64,000 nucleotides of DNA from Oxalobacter sp. (GTDB lineage: Bacteria; Pseudomonadota; Gammaproteobacteria; Burkholderiales; Burkholderiaceae_D): positions 1-64,000 of the forward strand of contig JAHAYL010000036.1 in NCBI GenBank assembly GCA_018384065.1. Direction: 5' to 3'. The notes beneath the pieces are model-generated. The model had not been told where the DNA came from and did not search any database. It was given only the letters and a program-made list of their open reading frames with translations. The translations under genes and the position numbers were made by a program. This document shows positions 25,822 to 33,752 of the stretch, in pieces (positions within the stretch are counted from its first letter, which is position 1; every line of letters starts with the position of its first letter).

Positions 25822-27198
25822 TTATCTGTTGATGGTTGGCAGTGGCTCAACGGTTGCATAGAGGTCCCTTTTCCGTTCAATTTCAAGGGCTTTGTCACGC
25901 CAGCTGTCAGCAAGCTGGATGTTCCTGCGTTGTCCCAGTTTCCCGTCACGGTAAACATCGGACAGGTATTCCATGGCAGCGGTGTTGCCGTTTCCAGCGC
26001 TTTTCTTCAGCCATTGCAGTGCCTGTGCTTCAGTTGCCTTGATACCGTTCCTGGCTAGTGCTTCAGGTTGCTGGATATACAGGATTGCCAGGTTGTATTG
26101 GGCAGAGACATTGCCTTTCTGCGCTGCTGTCAGGAAATAACGGGCAGCTTTGACGGGATCCATTTCGACACCCATGCCATCCAGGTATGCCATGCCCAAG
26201 CTGTTTGAAGCCTTGACCGAACCGTTCTCTGCCGCCACCCTGAACCATTTGGTGGCTATGCTGTAGTCTTGGGAAACACCGTGCCCCATCTGATAAAGCT
26301 GTCCCAGGTTGTACATCGCTTGGACGTTGCCCTGTGAGGCCGCGGCTTCATACCATTTCTTTGCGGTTGCATAATCCTGGATGACACCGTTACCCTGGTC
26401 ATAGAGGTAGCCTAGGTTGTTCTGGGCAGGAGAGTAACCCTGTTCGGCTGCTTTTGTGTACCAGCTGGCGGCACGTGCCTCATCCCGCTGGACACCTTCG
26501 CCCATTTCATACAGCTGTGCAAGGGCTGCTTGGGCAGGGGCATAGCCTTGTTCAGCGGCATGGTAGAACCATTTAGCCGCCTCTGCCATGTCTTTCTTGC
26601 CACGTTTGCCTTCACTGTAACGCTGTCCCATGATCAGCTGGGCATTCGCACTGCCGTTTTCAGCTGCCTTGCGGTACCAGCTGTTGGCTTGGGATGGATT
26701 GGCGGCTGTACCAACCCCTTTTTCATAACAGTAGCCGACTTTGTATTGGGCGTTCGGGATGCCGGCATTGGCGGCACGGCTGTACCATGAAAAGGCTTCT
26801 TTGGCGTTTTTAGGAACCCCAAGGCCTTTTTCGTAGTAATAACCGACATAGAGCTGGGCAAAGGAATGCTGTGACCGGGCGGCTTTCAGATACCAGTCAA
26901 AGGCTTTTTTCTGGTCAGCTGTGACACCTAATCCCATGCTGTACATATTGCCAAGTGCCATCTGGGCATTGGCGTCATGCTTTTCCGCATCGGCAGTCAG
27001 GAGTGGAAGCGCCTCGGCATACTGCTTTTTCTTATAAAGGGCAATACCGGCGCTGTCGGTCTGAGTACCCTGCTGTGTAGCGGACTGTATGGTTTCTGGC
27101 TTTCCTTCCAGATCAGCGGCATAGGCGGGCAGTGCGGTGGCAGCTACTGTCAGTCCGATGGCACAGTATCTCAGCAATGAACGGTTAAAGGACCTCAT
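25822..27198 (-). CDS. Exported Sel1-repeat protein
   Basis: The 458-residue protein has a signal peptide (cleavage near AYA-AD, residue 27). It then carries about nine Sel1-like repeats of 36 residues with the pattern A-x2-LG-x2-Y-x2-G-x-GV-x2-D-x3-A-x2-WY-x2-AA (for example YAPAQAALAQLYEMGEGVQRDE). Such repeats form a helical solenoid used for protein-protein contacts, often in the periplasm in envelope upkeep or secretion. No enzymatic domain is present. It is one of three exported Sel1/TPR proteins in the window (also 30708-31202 and 38580-40304). It lies downstream of the AAA+ unit with a palindrome in between, so it probably has its own promoter. Confidence 0.85.
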   Translation of the reverse strand: MRSFNRSLLRYCAIGLTVAATALPAYAADLEGKPETIQSATQQGTQTDSAGIALYKKKQYAEALPLLTADAEKHDANAQMALGNMYSMGLGVTADQKKAFDWYLKAARSQHSFAQLYVGYYYEKGLGVPKNAKEAFSWYSRAANAGIPNAQYKVGYCYEKGVGTAANPSQANSWYRKAAENGSANAQLIMGQRYSEGKRGKKDMAEAAKWFYHAAEQGYAPAQAALAQLYEMGEGVQRDEARAASWYTKAAEQGYSPAQNNLGYLYDQGNGVIQDYATAKKWYEAAASQGNVQAMYNLGQLYQMGHGVSQDYSIATKWFRVAAENGSVKASNSLGMAYLDGMGVEMDPVKAARYFLTAAQKGNVSAQYNLAILYIQQPEALARNGIKATEAQALQWLKKSAGNGNTAAMEYLSDVYRDGKLGQRRNIQLADSWRDKALEIERKRDLYATVEPLPTINR

Positions 27199-27276
27199 AA
27201 GGCAATCAAGGATTACGCGGTTTCAATGCCGTTATCTTATCAGGCAATCCTTCAACCGTTCATAAAACTTTCTATC

Positions 27277-27311
27277 TGTCATGATGGAACGGTCGGTGTC
27301 CAATCATGACA
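27277..27311. repeat. Inverted repeat TGTCATGAT / ATCATGACA
   Basis: Perfect 9-base arms (27277-27285 and 27303-27311) are separated by 17 bases. They lie in the 136-base gap between the small gene 27335-27640 and the start of the Sel1 gene, 79 bases upstream of the latter's ATG. There is no T-run, so an operator for the Sel1 gene is more likely than a terminator. Confidence 0.5.
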
Positions 27312-27334
27312 GGGCGGTCATGCTTTCCAGACAC

Positions 27335-27640
27335 TCACGCTGTCCTGATATACCGTTTGAGCCATTTCGGTTTCTTCCGGATGGGGAACGCCTCAATACC
27401 GGGTTCGACACCGTAGGCATGGTAATAATCATGCTCGTTGTCAGGCACGATGATGTAGTCGCCCCAGCCAGAGATGTACCCCCTTTTTGCCTTCAGGATT
27501 TTGTCCCGGAACTGTGGTTTGTAAATAATCCAATGTTTGGTCCTTTTCAGGATCATGATTTTATGACGTTCCATGAAACCACAACCGCCATGGAGTTCTT
27601 CACCACCGTAAACAACGTTTTCCTTGAATCTGTAAATCAT
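27335..27640 (-). CDS. Small basic protein paired with the AAA+ ATPase, unknown function
   Basis: The 101-residue protein starts MIYRFKENVVYGGEELHGG and is rich in Lys, Arg, Tyr and Trp, ending KKPKWLKRYIRTA. It has no signal peptide or membrane helix. Its start has a very good ribosome binding site (AAAAGGAG). It lies 35 bases downstream of the AAA+ ATPase gene in the same direction, so they are probably one operon and the two products may work together. I do not recognise the family. Confidence 0.65.
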   Translation of the reverse strand: MIYRFKENVVYGGEELHGGCGFMERHKIMILKRTKHWIIYKPQFRDKILKAKRGYISGWGDYIIVPDNEHDYYHAYGVEPGIEAFPIRKKPKWLKRYIRTA

Positions 27641-27675
27641 TTTGTACTCCTTTTCATTGATTCTTTATCTGAATA

Positions 27676-29316
27676 TCATTTCCCACGGAAGACCGCACAT
27701 TCATGGAAGGCTTCCAGTGTAATCGGGGTGTTGGTGCTCCGGCACAGGCGGCTGGTCAGCTTCAGCAGCTCCTTGATGTCCCTGCCGCTGGAATTCGGGA
27801 AGTCCCGGACAAGCTTGTAAACCAGGTCCTCAGAAAGGTCGACGTTGAACTGGTCTGCTAGGGAGTGCCACAGGCGGATGGCAGCGTCACGGGACGGGGT
27901 TTCATAGCGGATGACCGCGATGCAGCGTGAGACAATCGCATCATCCACATCGTCTTCACGGTTCGTGGTCAGGAACAGCAGGCCGTTGAAATATTCCAGC
28001 GTCCGCAGGAATTCCGCCACGATTGCATTGTGTTCCAGGTTGTTGTCGCGTTTTCGGATATACAGGTCCGCTTCATCGAGCAGCAGGATGGAATCCCAGC
28101 GGGAGGCGCGTTTGAGGATATCCGCCAGTGCCGCTTCGACGGTCTGTGCAGTCGTGCCCAGCTGGCCGGAATGCACACGGTAGAGCGGTTTGCCGACCAC
28201 TTCAGAATACACCTCGGCGGTCAGGGTCTTACCAAGGCCCGGTGCGCCCATGCAGAGGATGGTTGTGCCACCGGATTTACCTTCGATGATGTCATCCATC
28301 AGCACATCCATATGGGAAGTGAGGATGTCAATCAGACGGCGGTGTTCCGCCGGGAGGATCAGTTTGCTCTGGATTTCAGGGCGGTAGACATATTCCTGCA
28401 GGTTCTGGACATGGACCCAGCAGTTTTCATGCAGGTCGAGGTGGAACATATGCAGGTAGCAGTGGATGGGGATCAGGCCTTCTGTGCCTTGGATGAACAC
28501 TTCTTTGCTGGAGGAATGGGTTTCGATGCGGCGTTCAATCTCTTCCTCATCGTTCACACATTTGAACATGCCGCCGGGCGGCAGCCGGAAGAATTCACTG
28601 GTGTTGAAGACTGAGCGGTCATCACGTTTGATGAGAAAAGCGGAGTTCGTTGCCCTGAACTGCTTGCCGAACTGTGGCTGGTAACGCCTAAAAAGGGCGA
28701 CCTGCTTTTCATAGTCTTCCTTGAATTCAATGCATTCCTTATAGAAACCCTTGCGTGCCATAAGTTCTGGGATGGAAAACCTGCCCATCTCCCGTTCATA
28801 GAAGATGATGGAACTGGTCATGCCGGTATGCCACTGGTTGGGCTGTGACTTGCCGACCGGTGTTGTTGCCGCCTGTGTGTTGGCAAGCAGCTGGATAGCG
28901 ACATAGAGAAGTCCCCCATGTTCATTGCTGCGGTTGTTGATGTATTCAATGCCGTTGATGTACCACGGCAGCATCACGCCATCACGGTTGCGGCGGTAAA
29001 CCCAGCCGTCAATCGCATTCTCTGACAGGTAGGTCTTGATGTCTTTGAAGAAAGTCGCAAGGTCAGATGTTGGATAGCGTGGTGTTTCGAGACGTATCTG
29101 ACGGGCGGCGATGACCTGGAACCGAAGGGCACGGTCTTCCGTTTCAATGGCAATCTGTTCGAGTGCATCAAGTTCCTCTGGGGTGAACAGGTTGTCAGGA
29201 ACTAGGATACGGCCATTGGTGAAAGAATAAGTGGACAGACGCTCTGCAAGGGTTGAGTCCGCACTGATACGGGCAAGCAGGGCATTGATCATGGTCATGG
29301 AAAGGTCAAATTCCAT
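27676..29316 (-). CDS. AAA+ ATPase with a novel-looking N-terminal region
   Basis: The 546-residue cytoplasmic protein has a C-terminal AAA+ module: Walker A GAPGLGKT (357-364), Walker B SILLLDEAD (409-417), sensor 1 FLTTNRED, an arginine-finger-like DAIVSRC, and the small lid domain after about residue 450. The module resembles the 26S/FtsH/ClpX-like remodelling group. The first 340 residues, starting MEFDLSMTMINALLARI, match no family I recognise and may be a substrate-binding part. The start is well supported by AGGAG before ATG. The gene has a long 5' region with a structured RNA (29419-29512) and an FNR-like site. A small basic protein follows in the same operon. Function is unknown; a chaperone- or unfoldase-like role is possible. 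Confidence 0.8.
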   Translation of the reverse strand: MEFDLSMTMINALLARISADSTLAERLSTYSFTNGRILVPDNLFTPEELDALEQIAIETEDRALRFQVIAARQIRLETPRYPTSDLATFFKDIKTYLSENAIDGWVYRRNRDGVMLPWYINGIEYINNRSNEHGGLLYVAIQLLANTQAATTPVGKSQPNQWHTGMTSSIIFYEREMGRFSIPELMARKGFYKECIEFKEDYEKQVALFRRYQPQFGKQFRATNSAFLIKRDDRSVFNTSEFFRLPPGGMFKCVNDEEEIERRIETHSSSKEVFIQGTEGLIPIHCYLHMFHLDLHENCWVHVQNLQEYVYRPEIQSKLILPAEHRRLIDILTSHMDVLMDDIIEGKSGGTTILCMGAPGLGKTLTAEVYSEVVGKPLYRVHSGQLGTTAQTVEAALADILKRASRWDSILLLDEADLYIRKRDNNLEHNAIVAEFLRTLEYFNGLLFLTTNREDDVDDAIVSRCIAVIRYETPSRDAAIRLWHSLADQFNVDLSEDLVYKLVRDFPNSSGRDIKELLKLTSRLCRSTNTPITLEAFHECAVFRGK

Positions 29317-29418
29317 TTTTCACTCCTAAAAAATCCGGTGAATGAACATCAAAAGCTAAAATGCGTCCGGTTTTTTCAGGGGTGTCTGTTTGCTGGTTGA
29401 TGGATGCTTGGGAAAGTA

Positions 29419-29512
29419 GAAGCCACACTCAGACATGGAGACAGCCCCTTTGAACAGGGCACATTTCTGAGGGACGGTACAAAAAAGAGGAGGGCTACCG
29501 TCCAGTGGCTCC
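29419..29512 (-). ncRNA. Structured leader RNA with a compact three-way junction
   Basis: Three helices meet with almost no unpaired bases. P1 pairs 29421-29426 with 29505-29510 (AGCCAC/GTGGCT). P2 pairs 29428-29437 with 29462-29471, 9 bp with one mismatch, and carries an inner GCCC/GGGC stem (29444-29447 with 29457-29460). P3 is a perfect 8-bp stem, 29472-29479 with 29496-29503. On the minus strand P1 gains two more pairs (a G-U and a G-C), so the RNA probably belongs to the AAA+ leader. It does not contain the core motifs of TPP, SAM, cobalamin, FMN, purine or glycine riboswitches or of hammerhead ribozymes as I know them. It may be a cis-regulatory element or an independent RNA. Confidence 0.5.
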
Positions 29513-29585
29513 AATCAGCCGCATTTGGGGCTATAGTCAGCATGGAGTCGAGGGAATGCTTGTATTGTAGCACTTTTTTAAAAAA

Positions 29586-29599
29586 TTGATATAGGTCAA
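29586..29599. promoter_or_regulatory. FNR/ANR-like site
   Basis: TTGAT ATAG GTCAA matches the FNR consensus TTGAT-N4-ATCAA at nine of ten defined bases. It lies about 20 bases upstream of the TACAAT -10-like box of the AAA+ operon. FNR controls genes by oxygen level. At this position it could activate or block the promoter. Confidence 0.45.
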
Positions 29600-29716
29600 T
29601 TTAAAAAATTTTCTGTGCAGAGGAAACAATATCTGAATCAAGCGTTGAGGTATTCAATGCCTTTGATGAAAAAATATGGATAATCTACTTAAAATGATGC
29701 TTATATATAGATGTTT

Positions 29717-30334
29717 TTAATCAGAATTAATTGGAGAGATAATGTACCCAATCATATGACCAGTTTCTTGGAGCAGGAAGCGCAAAGACTGTGCAGTGCT
29801 TTCATAACGCGTGGTTGGTGTCGGGGAAGAATAGGCTTTGATACCCAGGTCTTCTGCGATGGACATCGCCCTTTTCATATGGAAAGGGTCACTGACAATG
29901 ATGGCGGAACGCAAGTCATGTTTTTCCATCAATTCCTTGGCATTTGCAAGGTTTTCATAGGTGTTGTGTGATTCTTCCTCAATCAGGATGTCATCGGCAG
30001 GAATATGTTTCTTCAAGGCGAACCGGCGTGCGACATAAGCTTCGGAATAGGGAGCCCTCAGGGATTTTCCGCCCGTCATCACCAGTTTTTTGACATAGCC
30101 GTTTTCATAGAGCCAAAGACCATGCCGGATGCGTTCTTCAAAAACGGGTGAAGGACGTTTGTACCATGCCGCAGCACCAAGGATGATGGCGGCATCGGCT
30201 GGTCTTTTTTCATCAATGGTCGAATAGTAATAGATTGATCCGATGATATAGGCAAATACAATGGCAACAGTCCCTGCCACTGCTAGGGCTGCGATGCCCA
30301 GCCGTCTGAAAAGGAGGGGAAGATTCGACTGCAT
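29717..30334 (-). CDS. DUF218 (YdcF/SanA-like) membrane protein
   Basis: The 205-residue protein has one N-terminal membrane anchor (about residues 10-32) and a DUF218 domain outside: PADAAIILGAAAWYKRPSPVFEERI, KLVMTGGKS, EEESHNTYENLANAKELM and IVSDPFHMKRAM (given in separate pieces). E. coli SanA and YdcF belong here. They are linked to envelope barrier function and to S-adenosylmethionine binding respectively, without a settled activity. The length is slightly shorter than SanA (239). The gene is 15 bases after the small exported protein gene at 30352-30636 and may be cotranscribed with it. Confidence 0.85.
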   Translation of the reverse strand: MQSNLPLLFRRLGIAALAVAGTVAIVFAYIIGSIYYYSTIDEKRPADAAIILGAAAWYKRPSPVFEERIRHGLWLYENGYVKKLVMTGGKSLRAPYSEAYVARRFALKKHIPADDILIEEESHNTYENLANAKELMEKHDLRSAIIVSDPFHMKRAMSIAEDLGIKAYSSPTPTTRYESTAQSLRFLLQETGHMIGYIISPINSD

Positions 30335-30351
30335 CCGGTTTTTCTGGAACC

Positions 30352-30636
30352 TCAGCGGTGTTTACCGTTCATGATGAACACACGTTCCATGTACATATCT
30401 TTGTCATAGACCTCATATTTGACATTTTCGCCATGGCTCTTGATATGTTCAATTTCCACTTCATGGTAATTCCTGTCCGCATAATCGAAGACCTCGACGG
30501 TTTCTCCCCGTTTGAATTTCTCAGGCCTGCTGGTTGACATGGAAATCGGGACATTGGTGCTTTCATCGACGCCGTCCCAACCGGCATAGGCGACTTGGCA
30601 GACAGCTAGGAAAAGAAGAGGCAGGAATTTTTTCAT
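30352..30636 (-). CDS. Small exported protein of unknown function
   Basis: The 94-residue protein has a signal peptide (MKKFLPLLFLAVCQVAYA) and a mature part of about 76 charged residues with many Glu/Lys and several Tyr, ending MYMERVFIMNGKHR. No lipobox or known domain is seen. The start at 30636 lacks a clear ribosome binding site. A TTG 24 bases upstream is possible but gives a poorer signal peptide. It precedes the DUF218 gene by 17 bases. Confidence 0.6.
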   Translation of the reverse strand: MKKFLPLLFLAVCQVAYAGWDGVDESTNVPISMSTSRPEKFKRGETVEVFDYADRNYHEVEIEHIKSHGENVKYEVYDKDMYMERVFIMNGKHR

Positions 30637-30707
30637 ATTATTTAAAATGTTTATTATCAATAAATTGAGAGTTTTTTTGAAATTATATTATTAGGAATTT
30701 ATAGACC

Positions 30708-31202
30708 TTACCTGAACGGGTTCTGGTCTTGGCTCTGTTCCCGTTTACGGCGGAGGATGGTGCGGTGGATGAACCATATGACCGCGATGCCAAGTGCAAA
30801 GAAGATGGCAATCACCTTGCGCCAGAAACTGCTCTTTGCGTTTTCTTTTTTCTCCGGCTGGTCAGCAGTGTCCCTGCTGTCATCGGCCTTTGTATCTGCT
30901 TCAGCCTTCATCTGGTCCTGTCCGGCCTTGGCGGCATCACTGCCTGCCGCGGCTTTATCGGCAAAATTCATGCCTTTAACCTGCCCCTTGTTCTGGCTCT
31001 CATAAATCTGGTCCAATGCCTCAATCGCCTTTTCATGTCCGTCATTGGCAGCCCGTTCCAGATAGGGAACCGCTTCCTTGTATTTTTTGGCACGGTACAG
31101 TTCAAGGCCTTCTGAGAGGTCATCAGCGGACGCTGGGGCAGGGATGCCTGATGCAAGCAGGAGCGGTACCAGGCAGAGTGATAGGAAAAAACGTCTAAAC
31201 AT
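30708..31202 (-). CDS. Exported single Sel1/TPR protein with C-terminal membrane anchor
   Basis: The 164-residue protein has a signal peptide (cleavage near ASA-DD, about residue 27) and one Sel1/TPR pair (LYRAKKYKEAVPYLERAANDGHEKAIEALDQIYE, here cited by its parts LYRAKKYKEA and AIEALDQIYE). It then has a low-complexity Ala/Lys/Asp/Glu stretch, a C-terminal membrane helix (about 127-146) and a basic tail. It probably faces the periplasm. A GTG 24 bases upstream is an alternative start. It shares its repeat type with the two larger Sel1 proteins of the window. Function is unknown. Confidence 0.65.
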   Translation of the reverse strand: MFRRFFLSLCLVPLLLASGIPAPASADDLSEGLELYRAKKYKEAVPYLERAANDGHEKAIEALDQIYESQNKGQVKGMNFADKAAAGSDAAKAGQDQMKAEADTKADDSRDTADQPEKKENAKSSFWRKVIAIFFALGIAVIWFIHRTILRRKREQSQDQNPFR

Positions 31203-31260
31203 GGGTGGAAGCCGGAAAATCAACACAGGTCAATATTGTATTCCTTGCCAGTCATTTTTG

Positions 31261-31280
31261 TCCGTCAAAATCATGACGGA
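31261..31280. repeat. Inverted repeat TCCGTCA / TGACGGA
   Basis: Seven-base perfect arms with a six-base loop lie between the thyA stop (31316) and the start of the TPR gene (31202). On the minus strand it is followed by ACAAAAATG rather than a T-run. It could end the thyA transcript weakly or act as an operator. Confidence 0.35.
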
Positions 31281-31315
31281 AAACAGATTCTCTGCTGGAA
31301 AGCCAGTCGGAGAGG

Positions 31316-32152
31316 TCAGACAGCAATCGGCGCGGGAATAGCTGGATGCGGATCATACCCATCAATCCCGAAATCCTCGAAGGTGTAGTCAAAAATGGAG
31401 GGTTTCGGATTCAGCATCAGTCTCGGTGCCGGTCTTGGGTTGCGTGAAAGCTGCAGCTTTGCCTGTTCAAAATGGTTGCGGTAAAGGTGCAGGTCACCGA
31501 TGCTGTGGATGACCTCCCCAGGCTCAAGGCCGCATTGCTGGGCAATCATATGTGTCAGGAATGCGGTGGATGCCGTGTTGTACGGGATGCCCAGGAAGAT
31601 ATCACCTGAACGCTGGGTCATCATGCAGGAAAGGCGTCCGTCAGCAACCTGGAACTGGTACATGACATGGCAGGGGGCAAGTGCCATCCTGCCGGCACGG
31701 ACATTGTCCTGTGGTGATATTTTCTCATCGGGAAGCAGGGCAACGTTCCAGGCGCTGATGATATGGCGCCTGCTGTTGGGATTGCTTTTGATTGATTCAA
31801 TGACTGAGGAAACCTGGTCATAAATCTTTCCATCGGAACCTTCCCAGCTGCGCCATTGTGCGCCATAAATCGGTCCCAGGTCGCCTGTTTCTGTCGCCCA
31901 TTCATCCCAGATGGTCACTTTGTTCTTATGCAGGTAATCAATGTTGGTGCCGCCTTTCAGGAACCAGAGCAGTTCATGGACAATGGCACGGATATAAAGC
32001 CGTTTTGTCGTCAACAGCGGAAAGCCGCTTTTCAGGTCATGGCGGATCATCCTGCCAAAGACCGCACGGGTTCCGGTACCTGTCCGGTCTCCTTTATCAA
32101 TCCCATGCTCCAGGATTTCAGACAAAAGCGCCAGATACTGCTGTTCGTACAT
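31316..32152 (-). CDS. thyA: Thymidylate synthase
   Basis: The 278-residue ThyA converts dUMP and methylene-tetrahydrofolate to dTMP and dihydrofolate. The family blocks are present: [21 protein letters not shown], the catalytic cysteine C161 in [28 protein letters not shown], and HLYRNHFEQ. The length is slightly above E. coli ThyA (264) because of a short insertion. It is followed by the TPR gene and preceded by gabD at 40 bases on the same strand. The nearby dGTP triphosphohydrolase gene also touches the dNTP pool. Confidence 0.97.
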   Translation of the reverse strand: MYEQQYLALLSEILEHGIDKGDRTGTGTRAVFGRMIRHDLKSGFPLLTTKRLYIRAIVHELLWFLKGGTNIDYLHKNKVTIWDEWATETGDLGPIYGAQWRSWEGSDGKIYDQVSSVIESIKSNPNSRRHIISAWNVALLPDEKISPQDNVRAGRMALAPCHVMYQFQVADGRLSCMMTQRSGDIFLGIPYNTASTAFLTHMIAQQCGLEPGEVIHSIGDLHLYRNHFEQAKLQLSRNPRPAPRLMLNPKPSIFDYTFEDFGIDGYDPHPAIPAPIAV

Positions 32153-32191
32153 ATTCCAATCCTTCTAAAATGCGTTGCTTTCCCGGTTGGG

Positions 32192-33652
32192 TTACAGCCC
32201 ACCAAGATGCAGGGTCTTCACTTCCAGGTATTCTTCAATGCCCAGGACAGAACCTTCCCGTCCCAGTCCGGATTCCTTGACACCGCCAAACGGCGCAACT
32301 GTCGAGGAAACCCCGGTATCGTTGATGCCGACCATCCCTGCCTCGAGCGCTTCAGAAACCCGGAAAACACGGGCAAGGTCTTTGGTGTAGAAATAGGCTG
32401 CCAGACCAAACGGGGTGTAATTGGCACGGTTGACAGCTTCATATTCATTTGCACACCGGAAACAGGCCGCCACCGGACCAAAGGTTTCTTCGTGTGCAAT
32501 CACCATGTCATCTGAACAATGCGAGAGGACTGTCGGTTCATAGAATGTCCCGCCAAGTCCGCTCCGCTTGCCGCCTATGACGGTCTTTGCGCCTTTTTCA
32601 ACAGCATCCTTGACATGGCGTTCGACCTTCGCCAGTCCTTTTCCGTTGATCAATGGACCGATTGTGGTTCCTTCTTCCATGCCGTTGCCGACTTTCAGCT
32701 TGGCGACCGCATCGGCTAGTTTCCCGACAAATTCATCGTAAACCGCTTCTTCAATATAGATCCGGTTGATGGCGACACAGACTTGACCGGCATTCCTGAA
32801 TTTATTGGCGATGACGCCTTTGACTGCAGCATCCAGGTCGGCATCTGCAAAAACAATCAGCGGCGCGTTGCCCCCAAGTTCCATCGAAACGTGTTTCATG
32901 GTCTCTGCGGCGTTCCTGACCAAGAGTTTCCCAACTGCCGTTGAACCAGTGAAAGAAATCTTGTGGACATCAGAAGATGACATGAAGGCGTCAGAAATGG
33001 CTTCGGTATCCCCACAGACCCCGTTCAGCACACCAGGCGGGACACCGGCTTCATCTGCCAAGGCAAGAAGGGCGTTCGCGCAGAGAGGGGTTTCATTGGC
33101 TGGCTTGATGATTGCCGTACAGCCTGCTGCCAAGGCAGGTCCCAGCTTGCGGGCAAGCATTGCCATCGGGAAGTTCCACGGTGTGATGGCGGCAACCACA
33201 CCGACAGGTTCGCGTGTGGCAAAAACCCTTGAGTTTGGCTTGAATGGTGGAATGATTTCGCCGTTTATCCTGCGGGCTTCCTCTGAAAACCATTTGATGA
33301 AACTGGCGGCATAATCAACCTCACCCAAGGCTTCCTGAAAGGGTTTTCCCTGTTCAGCGGTCATCAGCCTGCCGAGGAAATCCCTGTTTTCCATCATCAG
33401 GTCATACCACCGTTCAAGGATGTCTGCACGCTCAGCCGCCAGGGTCTTCCGCCACGTTGCAAAAGCAGACTTTGCCGAGATGACAGCTGCTTCTGCCTCA
33501 AGTTTCCCGCTCCATCCTGCTTCTGCCAGCAGTTCACCGGTTGCTGGATTGACAACAGGGAAAGTTTTGCCAGTGGTAATCCATTTCCCATGGATGAAGG
33601 CACCGGTCTTGAAAAAACGGTTGGCTCTCAGGCTGTCATGCAATGTACTCAT
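32192..33652 (-). CDS. gabD: Succinate-semialdehyde dehydrogenase (NADP+)
   Basis: The 486-residue aldehyde dehydrogenase has the GabD-type start (FKTGAFIHGKW), the cofactor region ITPWNFPMAML, the general-base glutamate in MELGGNAP and the catalytic cysteine C292 in FRNAGQVCVA, and ends with VKESGLGREGS. It oxidises succinate semialdehyde to succinate. No GABA transaminase gene is nearby, so the physiological substrate could be another semialdehyde. It is 40 bases upstream of thyA on the same strand. Confidence 0.88.
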   Translation of the reverse strand: MSTLHDSLRANRFFKTGAFIHGKWITTGKTFPVVNPATGELLAEAGWSGKLEAEAAVISAKSAFATWRKTLAAERADILERWYDLMMENRDFLGRLMTAEQGKPFQEALGEVDYAASFIKWFSEEARRINGEIIPPFKPNSRVFATREPVGVVAAITPWNFPMAMLARKLGPALAAGCTAIIKPANETPLCANALLALADEAGVPPGVLNGVCGDTEAISDAFMSSSDVHKISFTGSTAVGKLLVRNAAETMKHVSMELGGNAPLIVFADADLDAAVKGVIANKFRNAGQVCVAINRIYIEEAVYDEFVGKLADAVAKLKVGNGMEEGTTIGPLINGKGLAKVERHVKDAVEKGAKTVIGGKRSGLGGTFYEPTVLSHCSDDMVIAHEETFGPVAACFRCANEYEAVNRANYTPFGLAAYFYTKDLARVFRVSEALEAGMVGINDTGVSSTVAPFGGVKESGLGREGSVLGIEEYLEVKTLHLGGL

Positions 33653-33752
33653 AGTGGTTCCTCAGGGAATATTAAGTGGAAATCTGATCCGTTTCTGTTT
33701 CCGTCAGTGTAAGCGATGTGTCTCAGGTACCTCGCCAGACTTTGCAGGAAGC

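Larger units (their letters stand above)
29317..29716. other. 400-base region upstream of the AAA+ operon
   Basis: The region has no protein gene. It holds a structured element at 29419-29512, a minus-strand -10-like TACAAT (29569-29564) and an FNR-type palindrome (29586-29599). The part beyond 29580 is very AT-rich. If transcription starts near 29557, the AAA+ mRNA has a leader of about 240 bases. Confidence 0.6.

Noticed and set aside
29419-29512. 6S RNA, cobalamin riboswitch or hammerhead ribozyme as identity for the structured leader
   Set aside because: GCCACTG and a three-way junction first suggested these. However, the rest of the cobalamin consensus, the long closed 6S hairpin and the CUGAUGA/GAAA hammerhead core are all absent.
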